Shown in pieces: positions 52,694 to 62,701 of a stretch of 64,000 nucleotides of DNA. Where the stretch lies: NCBI GenBank assembly GCA_041660385.1, contig JBAZWJ010000026.1:9863-73862 (forward strand), given 5' to 3'. The notes beneath the pieces are model-generated. The model was not told the origin of the DNA. It searched no databases and was given only the letters and a program-made list of their open reading frames with translations. The stretch's first letter is position 1. Every line of letters starts with the position of its first letter. The position numbers and the translations under genes were made by a program. The stretch is from DYJE01 sp041660385. Lineage in GTDB: Bacteria > Desulfobacterota > Desulfobacteria > Desulfobacterales > Desulfolunaceae.

Positions 52694-53872
52694 ATGAAGA
52701 ATCTTGTGATTTTGGGTTCCACCGGTTCCATTGGAAAAAACGTTCTGGATATCGTATCACGCTTTCCTGAGCAATATTCCGTCAAAGCCCTTGCAGCCGC
52801 AACAAACGTGGAGACCCTTGCCGAACAGATCGAACGTTTCCGGCCTGATACGGCTGTTGTGATCGACAAAATCCATGCGGAAAAACTATCAGAAAGGTTG
52901 AAAAACCACAGACCCCGGATTCTCCATGGCGAAGAGGGTTATAAAGAAGCGGCAACCCATCCCGATGCGGATATGGTAGTTTCGGCCATTGTGGGGGCAG
53001 CCGGGCTTATTCCAACGGTTGCGGCCATTCTCGCCGGAAAGGACATTGCCCTTGCCAACAAGGAAACCCTGGTGACAGCCGGTGATTATGTCATGGCTCT
53101 GGCACGGGAAAAAAACGTCCGCATTCTTCCGGTTGACAGCGAACATAGTGCCATATTTCAGTGCATCGAAGGTCAGAAACGCGGGGCTTTGTCCAAAATA
53201 ATTCTAACGGCATCGGGCGGACCGTTTCGAACAAAACCGGCAACAGAATTCAAAAACATAACTCCTGAGAACGCTCTGGCCCATCCCACATGGAGTATGG
53301 GCAGGAAAATCAGCATCGACTCAGCCACCTTGATGAACAAAGGGCTTGAGGTTATTGAAGCCCGGCATCTGTTTGATCTGGAACCTGAACGGATCGAGGT
53401 GCTGGTCCATCCCCAGAGCATCATCCATTCCATGGCGGCATTCCACGACGGTTCGGTTCTGGCTCAGCTCGGCGTTCCGGACATGAGGGCAGCCATTGCC
53501 TACGCCCTTTCATGGCCTGAGAGGCTACCCCTTAATATGCCTGTTCCGGACTTTGCGACTCTTGGCAGTCTGACCTTCGAAGCTCCGGATCTCGATAAAT
53601 TTCCTTGTCTGTCCCTTGCCTATGAAGCCTGCCGTGTCGGTGATACTTTGCCTGCTGTGATGAATGCCGCCAATGAAGTGACTGTCTGTGCTTTTCTTGA
53701 TAAAAAAATACCTTTTACTGCCATACCCCGGATTATCGAACAGACCATGGAGCAACATGAGCTTGAAAAAAAACCGGATTTGTCGGATATTATTCGAGCG
53801 GACGTATGGGCCAGAAAACGGGCAGATCTGCTTGTCGATAAACTGGCCGGTAAGGGGCTCGGGAAATATTAA
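52694..53872 (+). CDS. dxr: 1-deoxy-D-xylulose-5-phosphate reductoisomerase
   Basis: A 392-residue enzyme of the MEP isoprenoid pathway. The NADPH-binding start is LVILGSTGSIGKNVLDIV. The metal and substrate site includes ANKETLVTAG, PVDSEHSAIFQ, TASGGPFR, HPTWSMGRKISIDSATLMNKGLEVIEA and VLVHPQSIIHSM. It is a full-length enzyme. It supplies precursors for the uppS product in the same cluster. rseP follows after a 224-bp spacer with a long hairpin. Confidence 0.96.
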   Translation: MKNLVILGSTGSIGKNVLDIVSRFPEQYSVKALAAATNVETLAEQIERFRPDTAVVIDKIHAEKLSERLKNHRPRILHGEEGYKEAATHPDADMVVSAIVGAAGLIPTVAAILAGKDIALANKETLVTAGDYVMALAREKNVRILPVDSEHSAIFQCIEGQKRGALSKIILTASGGPFRTKPATEFKNITPENALAHPTWSMGRKISIDSATLMNKGLEVIEARHLFDLEPERIEVLVHPQSIIHSMAAFHDGSVLAQLGVPDMRAAIAYALSWPERLPLNMPVPDFATLGSLTFEAPDLDKFPCLSLAYEACRVGDTLPAVMNAANEVTVCAFLDKKIPFTAIPRIIEQTMEQHELEKKPDLSDIIRADVWARKRADLLVDKLAGKGLGKY

Positions 53873-53880
53873 TTTATCTG

Positions 53881-54010
53881 GATCGCGCCCGGATTCAGAG
53901 GCAGATTTTGCACGGGCTTCGCTCTCAAGACCGCAGGCGTAGCAGAGCTACGTTGAGGATCTTGAGAGTGAAGCTCGGGCAGAATATGACCTGAAGGCGG
54001 GATGCGTGAT
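53881..54010. repeat. 130-bp imperfect palindrome, possible structured element
   Basis: The left arm ATTTTGCACGGGCTTCGCTC (onward to 53930) and right arm TCTTGAGAGTGAAGCTCGGG (onward to 53994) pair over 26 bases with four mismatches, most of them G-U compatible. Inside is a CGTAGC-AGA-GCTACG hairpin. The outer flanks (GATCGCGCCCG and CGGGATGCGTGAT) also pair partly. It looks like a palindromic repeat element or a long RNA hairpin. Confidence 0.55.
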
Positions 54011-54096
54011 GGTAAAATAATATTTTCCGAGTCCCTAAGTCCGTTGTTGATGGGTTAAAACCAAAAAATCTTATTATTGATAGGAAATGTCGGCTT

Positions 54097-55164
54097 ATGA
54101 CAACCAATATTATCGCACTGATCATCGTGCTTGGAGTTCTTGTTTTTTTTCATGAATTCGGGCATTTCATCGTGGCCCGTTTTTTCGGAGTCGGTGTGGA
54201 GAGGTTCTCCCTGGGTTGTGGCCCCCGGCTGTTCGGCAAAAAAGTCGGCATGACCGATTACAGGGTTTCGGCCATACCGTTAGGCGGTTATGTGAAAATG
54301 GTAGGGGAGGAGCCGGATGCAGAAATAGCGGAAGACATGATACCCTTTTCATTCACTCACAAATCGGTCTACAAACGCATGGCCATCGTTATTGCCGGGC
54401 CTCTTTTCAACGTGATCCTTGCCATTCTTATATTTTGGGGTCTATTCACCTTTTTCGGAGCCTATGAGCAGGACACGGTGATCGGAAAGGTCACAGCAGA
54501 TTCAGCCGCTCTTGAGGCAGGCCTTAAAGACAAAGACAAAATCATCAGTATAGACAACAAGCCCATAAAAACCTGGGCGGACATATCGGATTCGATCAAG
54601 AATGGCGGGGGAAAGGAAGTTGCCATTACGGTCAAACGTGACCAGGCAGAGTTGACTTTCCAGCTCAAACCCCAGTTGAAAATGGCGAAAAATGAATTCG
54701 GCGAAGAGGTGGAGCGCTATCTTATCGGCGTCGAATCCGCAGGAACCATGATTCCCAAAGAACTTTCAGTGGGTTCAGCTTTCACTGAAAGCGTGAAGCA
54801 GACCTGGCAGATCGCAGAAGTCACCGTGCTTAGCATGGTGAAGATGATCCAGGGGAAGATTTCAAAAAAAGAACTGGGCGGCCCTATCATGATTGCCCAG
54901 ATGGCAGGAGCCCAGGCTCGCGCAGGGATTTCCAACCTGATCTGGTTCATCGCCATTATCAGCGTGAATCTTGCCGTATTGAACATCCTTCCCATTCCTG
55001 TGCTTGACGGCGGCCACCTGGTATTTTTCGCCATCGAAGCCATCAAGGGAAGCCCGGTGAGCGACAATGCACGCATGGCAGCTCAACAGGTCGGGATGCT
55101 TTTGCTTCTCCTTCTGATGATTTTTGTATTTTACAATGATCTTACTCGAAATGTTCCCATGTAA
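54097..55164 (+). CDS. rseP: Site-2 protease family zinc metalloprotease
   Basis: A 355-residue intramembrane protease of the RseP type. The first helix contains FFHEFGHFIVAR, the HExxH zinc motif (His near residue 22). A PDZ domain follows (about 125-200: DSAALEAGLKDKDKIISIDNKPIKTWADI). The third zinc ligand is in the last part, NLAVLNILPIPVLDGGHL. A hydrophobic C-terminal helix ends the protein. It cleaves membrane-bound anti-sigma factors or signal peptides. One PDZ domain is visible, where E. coli has two. Confidence 0.94.
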   Translation: MTTNIIALIIVLGVLVFFHEFGHFIVARFFGVGVERFSLGCGPRLFGKKVGMTDYRVSAIPLGGYVKMVGEEPDAEIAEDMIPFSFTHKSVYKRMAIVIAGPLFNVILAILIFWGLFTFFGAYEQDTVIGKVTADSAALEAGLKDKDKIISIDNKPIKTWADISDSIKNGGGKEVAITVKRDQAELTFQLKPQLKMAKNEFGEEVERYLIGVESAGTMIPKELSVGSAFTESVKQTWQIAEVTVLSMVKMIQGKISKKELGGPIMIAQMAGAQARAGISNLIWFIAIISVNLAVLNILPIPVLDGGHLVFFAIEAIKGSPVSDNARMAAQQVGMLLLLLLMIFVFYNDLTRNVPM

Positions 55165-55198
55165 GAGGGAATAACCCATAAAACGGTTGTGGACGACT

Positions 55199-58100
55199 AT
55201 GCAGAAACGACTTGAAATCCGATTGAAACCCCATTTGAACGATGCCGAAGGCCACGGGCTACGGAAAAAAGCGGAAGCTTATTTCGGGTTGGCCATCGAA
55301 ACGGTGAGAACCATCCAGATTGTCACATTGGATGCCGACCTCTCCGATACGCAGTTTAACACAATCAAGAACGACCTGTTCACCAACCCGGTGACCCAAG
55401 AATCTTCCTTCGATCCATTGGACACACCCTTTGACTGGTGTATCTGGGTGGGTTTCAGGCCTGGCGTTCGCGATAACGCAGGAAGCACGGCTGTGGAAGC
55501 CATTGAAGATATTCTTGGTCTGAAATTCAAGGAAGGTGAGGCGGTTTATACCTCCAAACGCTACTGCATCACAGGTCCGAATCTCACGGAAAAGGATATG
55601 AAAGCCCTTGCTTCCGAGCTTCTGGCCAACGACATCATCCAGCAGTACAGCGTATTCTCAAAAGAATCCTGGGATAAGAATAATGGCGTGGGCCTTCGGG
55701 TTTCCAAAGTGAAGCTGGACCACACACCAACGGTTTCAACCATCACCGTTGAAAGCGATGAGCTGCTTCGGACCATCAGCAACGAACGGAACCTGGCCCT
55801 TCGGTCACAGGATATTCCGGTGATCCGAAATTATTTCCTCCGGGATGAAGTGAAGAAAGACCGCGCAGCCATGGGTCTTTCAGACCCCACAGACGTGGAG
55901 CTGGAATACATCTCCCAGAGCCGCAGCGATCACTGCAACCACAACACCTTTCAGGGAATTTTCCGCTACACGGATTTAACCACCGGTGAAACAGAAGTGG
56001 AAAACAACCTGTTTAAAACTTATATCAAAGAACCCACCCTCTATCTGAAAGACAAAAAAGACTGGGTGGTATCCGTTCTCTGGGACAACGCCGGAATTGG
56101 CCGCTTTGATGAAAATAACAATTACGTGATCACCGGCGAGACCCATAACTCTCCATCAAACATGGAAGCCTACGGCGGAGCCATCACCGGCATCGTCGGC
56201 GTTTACAGAGACCCTCTGGGAACAGGTCTTGGTGCAAAACTGGTCATGGGAAGTTACGGTTTCTGCGTTGCGGACCGGGAATACAGCGGAGATTACCAGC
56301 CCAACCTTCATCCCAGGCGTCTTCTTGACGGCGTGATCGAAGGGGTGAAAGACGGGGGAAACAAAAGTGGTATCCCCACACCCTTCGGCCAGATCTATTT
56401 TGAAAAAGGCTATCTGGGAAAAAGTCTGGTTTTCGTAACAGCCCTGGGTATTATGCCAGCTACGGTTAACGGCAATCCTTCCCATGAAAAACGCACAACA
56501 AAAGGTGATCTGATCATCATGTGCGGAGGGCGCGTGGGCAAAGACGGCATCCACGGTGTCACTGCATCTTCCGAAGTGTTCAGCGAAAACACACCTGCTG
56601 GCCATGTCCAGATCGGTGATCCCTACACCCAGAAAAAAATGCACGACTTCATCCTGGACGCTCGAGATGAAGGAATCATCGTGTTTATCACCGACAACGG
56701 CGGCGGCGGTCTTTCATCCTCCATCGGCGAATCCGCTGAAATCAGCAACGGATGCCATGTGGAACTAGAAAAAGTGCCTTTGAAATACAACGGCCTTGAC
56801 CAGTGGGAAATCTGGATTTCCGAATCCCAGGAACGCATGACCGTGGTGATCCAGCCTGAAAACCTTGACCGGTTCATGGAACTGTCAAAAAAACATGCCG
56901 TGGAAAGCTCGGTGATTGGAACCTACACCGATACAGGCAAACTCCATATCACCTACCATGGAAAGACCTGCGCTTACGTGAACATGGACCTTTTATCCGA
57001 AGGATTTCCCCAGTGGGAATTCGACGCTGAATGGCAGGCCCCGGAACGCCGAGGTCTGTTCGAACCGGTGACAAACGAGCCGAAAGATTACAACACCCTT
57101 ATTCTTGATCTGTTGAACCGGCCCAACATCTGTTCCAAGGAATGGGTGACCCGGCAGTACGACCACGAGGTCCAGGGCGGCAGCGTGATCAAACCCCTTA
57201 TGGGCAAAGAACGTGATGTGGCAAGTGATGCTTCGGTGGTGAGGCCGGTCCTCAGCTCCGAACGGGGGCTTGCTTTTTCACAAGCTCTTCTTCCAACCTA
57301 TTCGGCCATTGACGCCTACCATATGACCACCTGCACCATCGACGAGGCGGTCCGCCGTCTGATCGCCGTGGGTGCTGACCCGGACCAGATCGGTGGTGTT
57401 GATAACTTTTGCTGGCCGGATATCCAGTTTCATCCTGAAAAAAATCCCGACGGCAAGTTCAAGGCTGCCCAGCTTGTACGATCCTGCCGGGCCTTGAAAG
57501 ACATGTGTATGGCCTATGAAATCCCTCTTCTTTCAGGCAAGGACAGCATGTACGTGGACGGTCACCTCAAAGGCCGCTACGGCGAAACCCTGAAAGTTTC
57601 TGCTCTTGAAACCATGCAGTTCTCGGCCAGTGCCGTTGTCACCGATGTCAAACACTGTGTGAGTCTGGACGCCAAGATGGAAGGCGACCTTGTTTATATT
57701 GTCGGCGAAACAGCGGATCAGCTGGGTGGCTCCGAATACTACGAACATATTGGAAAAATCGGTCTCAATGTGCCCCAGGTTAACGCGGCCCATTTTATGC
57801 CCCGTTACCGTGCCATGGCCCGAGCCATTGAAACCGGTCTTGTGGCGTCGGTACATGGTGTTTACAGAGGCGGCCTTGCTGTTCATCTTCCCATGGTGGC
57901 TATTGCAGGGTGTTTTGGAATGACCATTCGCCTTGCCGATGTACTATGGGAAGGGGATACTGCAAAACGCCGTGACGACCGGATTCTTTTTTCCGAAACA
58001 CCGGGACGGTTTATCGTCACCGTTGCCCCGAAAAACAAAATGTTATTCGAAAAACTCTTTTCGGCCATGGGCGCGAAACATGTGGGCGAAGTGACCAGGG

Positions 58101-58207
58101 AAAATGACCCTCTTGCCATCATTGGTAGCCAGGGTGAAGAGAAGGTCCGCCTGTCGGTCTCTTCCATGAAACATGCTTATAAAAAACGGTTTGGAGATGA
58201 GATATGA
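55199..58207 (+). CDS. purL: Phosphoribosylformylglycinamidine synthase, long PurL subunit
   Basis: A 1002-residue ATP-dependent synthase subunit that makes FGAM in purine synthesis. The N-terminal 180 residues resemble two PurS-like halves (KRLEIRLKPHLNDAEGHGLRKKAE and later TITVESDELL). The core has the catalytic SRSDHCNHNTF, ETHNSPSNMEAYGGAITGIVG and DNGGGGLSSSIGES, and a second AIR-synthase-like half with SGKDSMYVD. No glutaminase domain is fused; it is supplied by purQ, which overlaps as ATGA. This layout lies between the short PurL plus PurS and the large fused enzyme. Start at ATG 55199, since an upstream TTG adds only four residues. Confidence 0.93.
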   Translation: MQKRLEIRLKPHLNDAEGHGLRKKAEAYFGLAIETVRTIQIVTLDADLSDTQFNTIKNDLFTNPVTQESSFDPLDTPFDWCIWVGFRPGVRDNAGSTAVEAIEDILGLKFKEGEAVYTSKRYCITGPNLTEKDMKALASELLANDIIQQYSVFSKESWDKNNGVGLRVSKVKLDHTPTVSTITVESDELLRTISNERNLALRSQDIPVIRNYFLRDEVKKDRAAMGLSDPTDVELEYISQSRSDHCNHNTFQGIFRYTDLTTGETEVENNLFKTYIKEPTLYLKDKKDWVVSVLWDNAGIGRFDENNNYVITGETHNSPSNMEAYGGAITGIVGVYRDPLGTGLGAKLVMGSYGFCVADREYSGDYQPNLHPRRLLDGVIEGVKDGGNKSGIPTPFGQIYFEKGYLGKSLVFVTALGIMPATVNGNPSHEKRTTKGDLIIMCGGRVGKDGIHGVTASSEVFSENTPAGHVQIGDPYTQKKMHDFILDARDEGIIVFITDNGGGGLSSSIGESAEISNGCHVELEKVPLKYNGLDQWEIWISESQERMTVVIQPENLDRFMELSKKHAVESSVIGTYTDTGKLHITYHGKTCAYVNMDLLSEGFPQWEFDAEWQAPERRGLFEPVTNEPKDYNTLILDLLNRPNICSKEWVTRQYDHEVQGGSVIKPLMGKERDVASDASVVRPVLSSERGLAFSQALLPTYSAIDAYHMTTCTIDEAVRRLIAVGADPDQIGGVDNFCWPDIQFHPEKNPDGKFKAAQLVRSCRALKDMCMAYEIPLLSGKDSMYVDGHLKGRYGETLKVSALETMQFSASAVVTDVKHCVSLDAKMEGDLVYIVGETADQLGGSEYYEHIGKIGLNVPQVNAAHFMPRYRAMARAIETGLVASVHGVYRGGLAVHLPMVAIAGCFGMTIRLADVLWEGDTAKRRDDRILFSETPGRFIVTVAPKNKMLFEKLFSAMGAKHVGEVTRENDPLAIIGSQGEEKVRLSVSSMKHAYKKRFGDEI

Positions 58208-59028
58208 GTGATGTGAACGTACTTGTCCTGACAGGCTACGGACTTAACTGCGACCATGAGACAGCCCATGCTTTCCAGCTTGCCGGGGCCGTATCCACCC
58301 GGGTCCATATCAATGCATTGATAGCAGGCGAAGTGAAACTTGACGGCTTCCATATCTTGACCTTCGGCGGCGGTTTCAGCTGGGGAGATGACCACGGAGC
58401 CGGTGTTGTTCAGGCTGTACGCATGAAAACCCATCTGGGCAAGGCCATTGAGGCTTTTATTCAAAGCGGCAAACTGGTCATCGGCATCTGCAACGGTTTT
58501 CAGACCCTGGTGAACATGGGCCTTCTGCCTGGCTTTGACAACGATTACCGCTCCCGTCGTGTGGCCCTTATCCACAACGACTGCGGTAATTTCAGAGACG
58601 ACTGGGTGGCGCTCAAGGTAAACGAGAAAAGCCCCTGCGTTTTCACTCAAGGTCTTGATGCCATGGAATACCCGATTCGTCACGGCGAAGGAAAATTCTA
58701 CGCCGAAGCAGATGTGATCAAACGCCTCACCGATCAGAACCAGATCGCCTTGCGTTATGCCTTGAAAGACGGATCAACCGCAAACGGTAAATTCCCTGAA
58801 AACCCCAATGGTTCTGTGGACGATATCGCCGGAATCTGCGACGCCACAGGCCGCGTCTTCGGTCTTATGCCCCATCCCGAAGCCTACAGCCACCCCGTAA
58901 ACCATCCGGCCTGGACCCGACAGAAAGAAGCAGCCATTCGAACCGGCATAATTCCCGATAATCCCGAAACCCCAGGCATCCGCCTTTTCAGAAACGGAGT
59001 GGATTACATCCGTAACAACATCCTGTAA
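58204..59028 (+). CDS. purQ: Phosphoribosylformylglycinamidine synthase, glutaminase subunit
   Basis: A 274-residue class I amidotransferase that gives ammonia to PurL. The nucleophile is in IGICNGFQTLVNMGLL (Cys near residue 98). Further motifs are LTFGGGFSWGDD, IRHGEGKF and the catalytic His-Glu in LMPHPEAYSHP. It is longer than B. subtilis PurQ (227 residues), in line with partners of long PurL. Its first codon overlaps the purL stop. Confidence 0.94.
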   Translation: MSDVNVLVLTGYGLNCDHETAHAFQLAGAVSTRVHINALIAGEVKLDGFHILTFGGGFSWGDDHGAGVVQAVRMKTHLGKAIEAFIQSGKLVIGICNGFQTLVNMGLLPGFDNDYRSRRVALIHNDCGNFRDDWVALKVNEKSPCVFTQGLDAMEYPIRHGEGKFYAEADVIKRLTDQNQIALRYALKDGSTANGKFPENPNGSVDDIAGICDATGRVFGLMPHPEAYSHPVNHPAWTRQKEAAIRTGIIPDNPETPGIRLFRNGVDYIRNNIL

Positions 59029-59061
59029 ATAGAATCGTTGCCCCAAAGATGCTCAGAAGCC

Positions 59062-59108
59062 GTAGGGCGGGCTATCGCCCGCCACATGACGGCGGGCAAT
59101 AGCCCTGC
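59062..59108. repeat. REP-like palindrome, copy 1
   Basis: GTAGGGCGGGCTATCGCCCG with the facing GGCGGGCAATAGCCCTGC forms a GC-rich imperfect palindrome. A second copy lies at 62741-62790. It is in the purQ-glycosyltransferase spacer, where nothing else of note is visible. Confidence 0.65.
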
Positions 59109-59316
59109 TTATACCCGGTAGATTTATGCATAACAAGAATGCGTCAGACTCTCGTATCGTTTCTCAAACTCTGAACCATCGTTCGAGAGCATTGAGATGC
59201 AAACGTTGTCCCCTATTTTGGGTCGCAAGATTTGTTGCCTTGCAGACTTATGGGGTTTAAGCAGGGCGAAAGCACGCCCTGCGGCGTTGTTTCTGAAACA
59301 GAATGATGGTTGATTT

Positions 59317-60537
59317 ATGAACATACTCTATCTCCTCAGCCAACTACCGGGCAGCACCGGAAGCGGCATTTACACCCGGGCGATGATCGATCAGGCAACC
59401 AAAGCCGGTCACCGATGCTCACTGGTGGCGGCCTGCTCTGCTTTAACCCCACCTGATGAGAGCGGAATAAAGGCTGATTACATCCATCTGGTCCAATTTG
59501 ACCAAGAGCCCCTTTCTTTTCCCATCCCCGGCATGAGTGATGTAATGCCCTATCCCAGCAGCCGTTTCATGGATCTGGGACAATCTCAATTAGAGAATTA
59601 TCAGAAGGTTTTTGAATGCGCTATCCGGGACGCTGTTGAGAAAACCAGGCCTGATATCATCCACAGCAACCATCTCTGGATCATGAGCGCCATGGTTCGC
59701 AGACTTTACCCGGATATTCCCCTGGTGGTGAGTTCCCACGGCACGGACCTGCGCCAGTTTCGAAACTGTCCCCATCTCCGGAATCTCCTGAACTGTATTC
59801 CGGATGTGGACGGGATATTTGCCCTCACTCGCGCACAGAAAACGGAGATTGCGGATCTTTACGGTGTGGATGAACAGAAAATCCATATTGTACCCAACGG
59901 ATTTGATCCGGGCAACTTTTATCCGGGGCCAAAGCCTTCACCACCGCCTTTTAACCTGCTCTATGCCGGAAAACTCTCAGAGTCCAAAGGTGTTCATCTG
60001 CTTCTTGAAAGTCTGAATCATGAAAACCTACGCCATCTACCCATCCATCTTTATCTGGCAGGCTCAGGTTCCGGGTCAGATGAATCCCAATGTCATGCTC
60101 TTGCCCGCAATCTTCTGGGAAGGGTAACGTTCTGCGGTTCTCTTTCGCCCAGGAACCTTGGCGATATAATGAGAAAATCCCATATTTTTGTTCTGCCCAC
60201 TTACTTTGAAGGACTGCCCCTGGTGATCATCGAGGCACTGGCCTCGGGCTGCCGTATTGTGGCAACTGACCTTCCGGGAATTCGTGAAATTGTTTCAGGG
60301 CTCCAAAGCGGCTGGGGACAGCTTATCGAACTGCCTCCCCTTGAAACAACCGACCGCCCTTACGATAAGGATCTTCCTCTGATACGAAACCGCCTTGCCC
60401 ATGCTCTGGAATGCCAGATCCGTGAACACAGAGAAAAAAAATCTCCAATCCCTGATTTTTTCAACTGGCTCAAGGATAACTACAGCTGGGAACATGTGTT
60501 CAAACGTGTGGAAACGATTTACCGGAACATGACCTGA
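59317..60537 (+). CDS. GT4-family glycosyltransferase
   Basis: A 406-residue GT-B enzyme. The N-terminal acceptor domain starts MNILYLLSQLPGSTGSGIYTRAM and has VVSSHGTDLRQF. The donor domain has LLYAGKLSESKGVHLLLESL and the GT4 signature PTYFEGLPLVIIEALASGCRIVATDLPG, with the E-x7-E pair that binds the nucleotide sugar. Such enzymes build surface polysaccharide or glycolipid. The sugar is not predictable. No other polysaccharide genes are adjacent; a phosphatase and a deacetylase-like gene follow. Confidence 0.9.
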   Translation: MNILYLLSQLPGSTGSGIYTRAMIDQATKAGHRCSLVAACSALTPPDESGIKADYIHLVQFDQEPLSFPIPGMSDVMPYPSSRFMDLGQSQLENYQKVFECAIRDAVEKTRPDIIHSNHLWIMSAMVRRLYPDIPLVVSSHGTDLRQFRNCPHLRNLLNCIPDVDGIFALTRAQKTEIADLYGVDEQKIHIVPNGFDPGNFYPGPKPSPPPFNLLYAGKLSESKGVHLLLESLNHENLRHLPIHLYLAGSGSGSDESQCHALARNLLGRVTFCGSLSPRNLGDIMRKSHIFVLPTYFEGLPLVIIEALASGCRIVATDLPGIREIVSGLQSGWGQLIELPPLETTDRPYDKDLPLIRNRLAHALECQIREHREKKSPIPDFFNWLKDNYSWEHVFKRVETIYRNMT

Positions 60538-60667
60538 ATCTGTATATGGATATTGTCAATATCAAGAGGCAATATGATTCGGATAATCAATTTGACCTCA
60601 GCCATGGAGAAGATTAAATTCGGTTTTCCATTGCGCTTATTCATATAATGCAGGACAGGTTTTATCC

Positions 60668-61489
60668 ATGATAGCGGGTATGAAAACAGATATGATTCAT
60701 GAAAAGGGTTCGGGTCGGATCAACGAAGACGCGATTTCTTTTAACGGAAACCTTTTCGGTGTTTTTGACGGAGCCACCAGCCTGACCCGGAGCATATACG
60801 AAAACGATAAAACCGGGGGCTTTCTGGCCTCGCGTATTGCACGGGACACATTTCTTTCAAACGACGGGCCGTTAAACGACCTTGCCCACAAAGCCAACAC
60901 AGCCATTTACCAGAAAATGCTGGAGCAGGGTGTCAACCTTTCCGACAAAGCATCCCTGTGGAGCACAAGCTGTGCCGTGGTCCGAATCAGAAAAGATCAT
61001 ATCGAATGGGTCCAGGCCGGAGATTCCCTGCTGCTCCTCATCTACGAAGACGGAAGTTTCCATATTCCCATCACCGATTACGACCATGACCGGGAAACCC
61101 TTTCAATGTGGAAAAACATGGCCCAGTCAGCCGGTGAAAAGAAGATTTTCGACCTTTTAAAAGACCAGATCCGTAAAATCAGAGCTGAAATGAATGTGAA
61201 CTACGGCGTTTTAAACGGTGAAGCCGATTACGCCCGTTTTCTCAATATCGGTAAAGTTCCAAGAGATCAAGTGAAACACATCCTGCTTTTTACCGACGGA
61301 CTGTTTCTTCCATCCCTTCATCCTGAACAGGAACCGGATTTTCAAACTTTTGTCAATATTTTTCTTGCTGGCGGGTTAAAAGCCCTGCGGGACCATGTAC
61401 GGGATATCGAACGGACAGATCCTGATTGCAAGACCTATCCCCGTTTTAAACCCCACGACGATATCGCGGCGGTTTCCATCTCATTTTAA
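60668..61489 (+). CDS. PP2C-family Ser/Thr phosphatase-like protein
   Basis: A 273-residue protein with the metal-binding pattern of PP2C enzymes: GRINEDAISF, LFGVFDGATSL (Asp-Gly), WVQAGDSLLLL, LLFTDGLFLP and PHDDIAAVSI (C-terminal Asp pair). The N-terminal start (MKTDMIHEKGSGRINED) is typical of short bacterial members. It would reverse Ser/Thr phosphorylation and is the only such phosphatase seen here, so it might oppose the kinase at 35064, although the two are 23 kb apart. It follows a glycosyltransferase gene by 130 bp. Confidence 0.82.
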   Translation: MIAGMKTDMIHEKGSGRINEDAISFNGNLFGVFDGATSLTRSIYENDKTGGFLASRIARDTFLSNDGPLNDLAHKANTAIYQKMLEQGVNLSDKASLWSTSCAVVRIRKDHIEWVQAGDSLLLLIYEDGSFHIPITDYDHDRETLSMWKNMAQSAGEKKIFDLLKDQIRKIRAEMNVNYGVLNGEADYARFLNIGKVPRDQVKHILLFTDGLFLPSLHPEQEPDFQTFVNIFLAGGLKALRDHVRDIERTDPDCKTYPRFKPHDDIAAVSISF

Positions 61490-61532
61490 CTGTTGACTTG
61501 ATCGGTTTCGTCATTAATGAAATAATCCGTGG

Positions 61533-62693
61533 ATGATTGTATCTGAATCCAGAAAAAACAGGCTTGAATCGGTCAGCATACCTCCGCCACTTCTTGTGGT
61601 CATTGAAGATGTGGGATGGTGGAACGGGCACAGCCGCCCTGAGGTGAACCAGCCCTTTCGGACAGGTATGTCAAGACTGCATTGCCCGGAAGATTATTTA
61701 GCCATCATCCGGCTGGCGCGACATCTTAAAACCCAGATACTTGCCGGGTTTGTTCTCTGTGAATGGGACAGGACCGGAATTCTTCGCGAATTGCCCACGG
61801 CTACGTGGATGGGCTCACAATGGCCGGGTTGTATGGCGGGACACACGTATCAGCCTCAGGTTGTGTCTATTTTAAATGAGAATCCAGAGTATTTGCGCGT
61901 TGCCATGCACGGCGTTGGGCATGAATGCTGGCTTGACGGGGTTGCATCACGAAGCGAATTTCATGATGCGAACGGTGTCATGCGTGACAAAGATCAGGTG
62001 ATCAAACATATCCGTATGTTCGCCAAGTTACACAAAGCAAGTGGAATAGAAACCCCGTTTCCACAGATATTTATTCCTCCTGCTCTCAAGCACAGTTTTG
62101 GCGATGGCGACCAAGGGTTTCAAAAGATCCTGTCTGATTTTGGTATCCGCCATGTGCTTACGGTGTTTGAAAAGGCGAAACAGTTCGCACCGCCCATGTC
62201 CCCCTTTGTAACACAGGAATGCGGTGTCACCCTCATCGAACGTGGACTTGCCCCGGTTTCATGGGATCATGTCGCAGCAAAACCGGAATTTCCATTCGAC
62301 CATCCGATTATTCCCCTTCATTGGGCCAATATTCTTCACCCGGTTCCTGGAAAAAACGCTGAGGTGGTTGATCGTTGGGCAGAGTTTCTGGAAGACGGAG
62401 CCCTGCGGAATGGATATATCTTTCTTCCTGATGTTTTCGAGGCCATTTCCCAGATCATTTTTTATCAACTAACCCGCATTGAACTGATCAAAAATGGTGC
62501 AATTCTTGATATATCCGATGTGAAACGCATACTTTCAAATCAAACAAACCAGGGCTTTTACGTAAAACTTCCGCCTTCTGCCAAGATAAGAGATCAGGAC
62601 GGTGTGATGGAACCGGCTGATCATATCCAGGAAGGACTGATCAGACTCATTCCGTCCCAATATTCCGAACAAATAGCGCTTTTTTTTGAATGA
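61533..62693 (+). CDS. Uncharacterised protein, possibly polysaccharide-deacetylase-fold
   Basis: A 386-residue cytoplasmic-looking protein without signal peptide. Its alternating helix-strand layout and short motifs VVIEDVGWW (an early Asp) and YLRVAMHGVGHECWLDG (His-x3-His) recall DUF2334/NodB-like carbohydrate esterases, in which Asp and two His bind the metal. Later segments include FPQIFIPPALKHSFG and IIPLHWANIL. The match is weak and the function tentative. It follows the PP2C-like gene by 43 bp on the same strand and may be co-transcribed with it. Confidence 0.55.
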   Translation: MIVSESRKNRLESVSIPPPLLVVIEDVGWWNGHSRPEVNQPFRTGMSRLHCPEDYLAIIRLARHLKTQILAGFVLCEWDRTGILRELPTATWMGSQWPGCMAGHTYQPQVVSILNENPEYLRVAMHGVGHECWLDGVASRSEFHDANGVMRDKDQVIKHIRMFAKLHKASGIETPFPQIFIPPALKHSFGDGDQGFQKILSDFGIRHVLTVFEKAKQFAPPMSPFVTQECGVTLIERGLAPVSWDHVAAKPEFPFDHPIIPLHWANILHPVPGKNAEVVDRWAEFLEDGALRNGYIFLPDVFEAISQIIFYQLTRIELIKNGAILDISDVKRILSNQTNQGFYVKLPPSAKIRDQDGVMEPADHIQEGLIRLIPSQYSEQIALFFE

Positions 62694-62701
62694 GAAACCT
62701 T

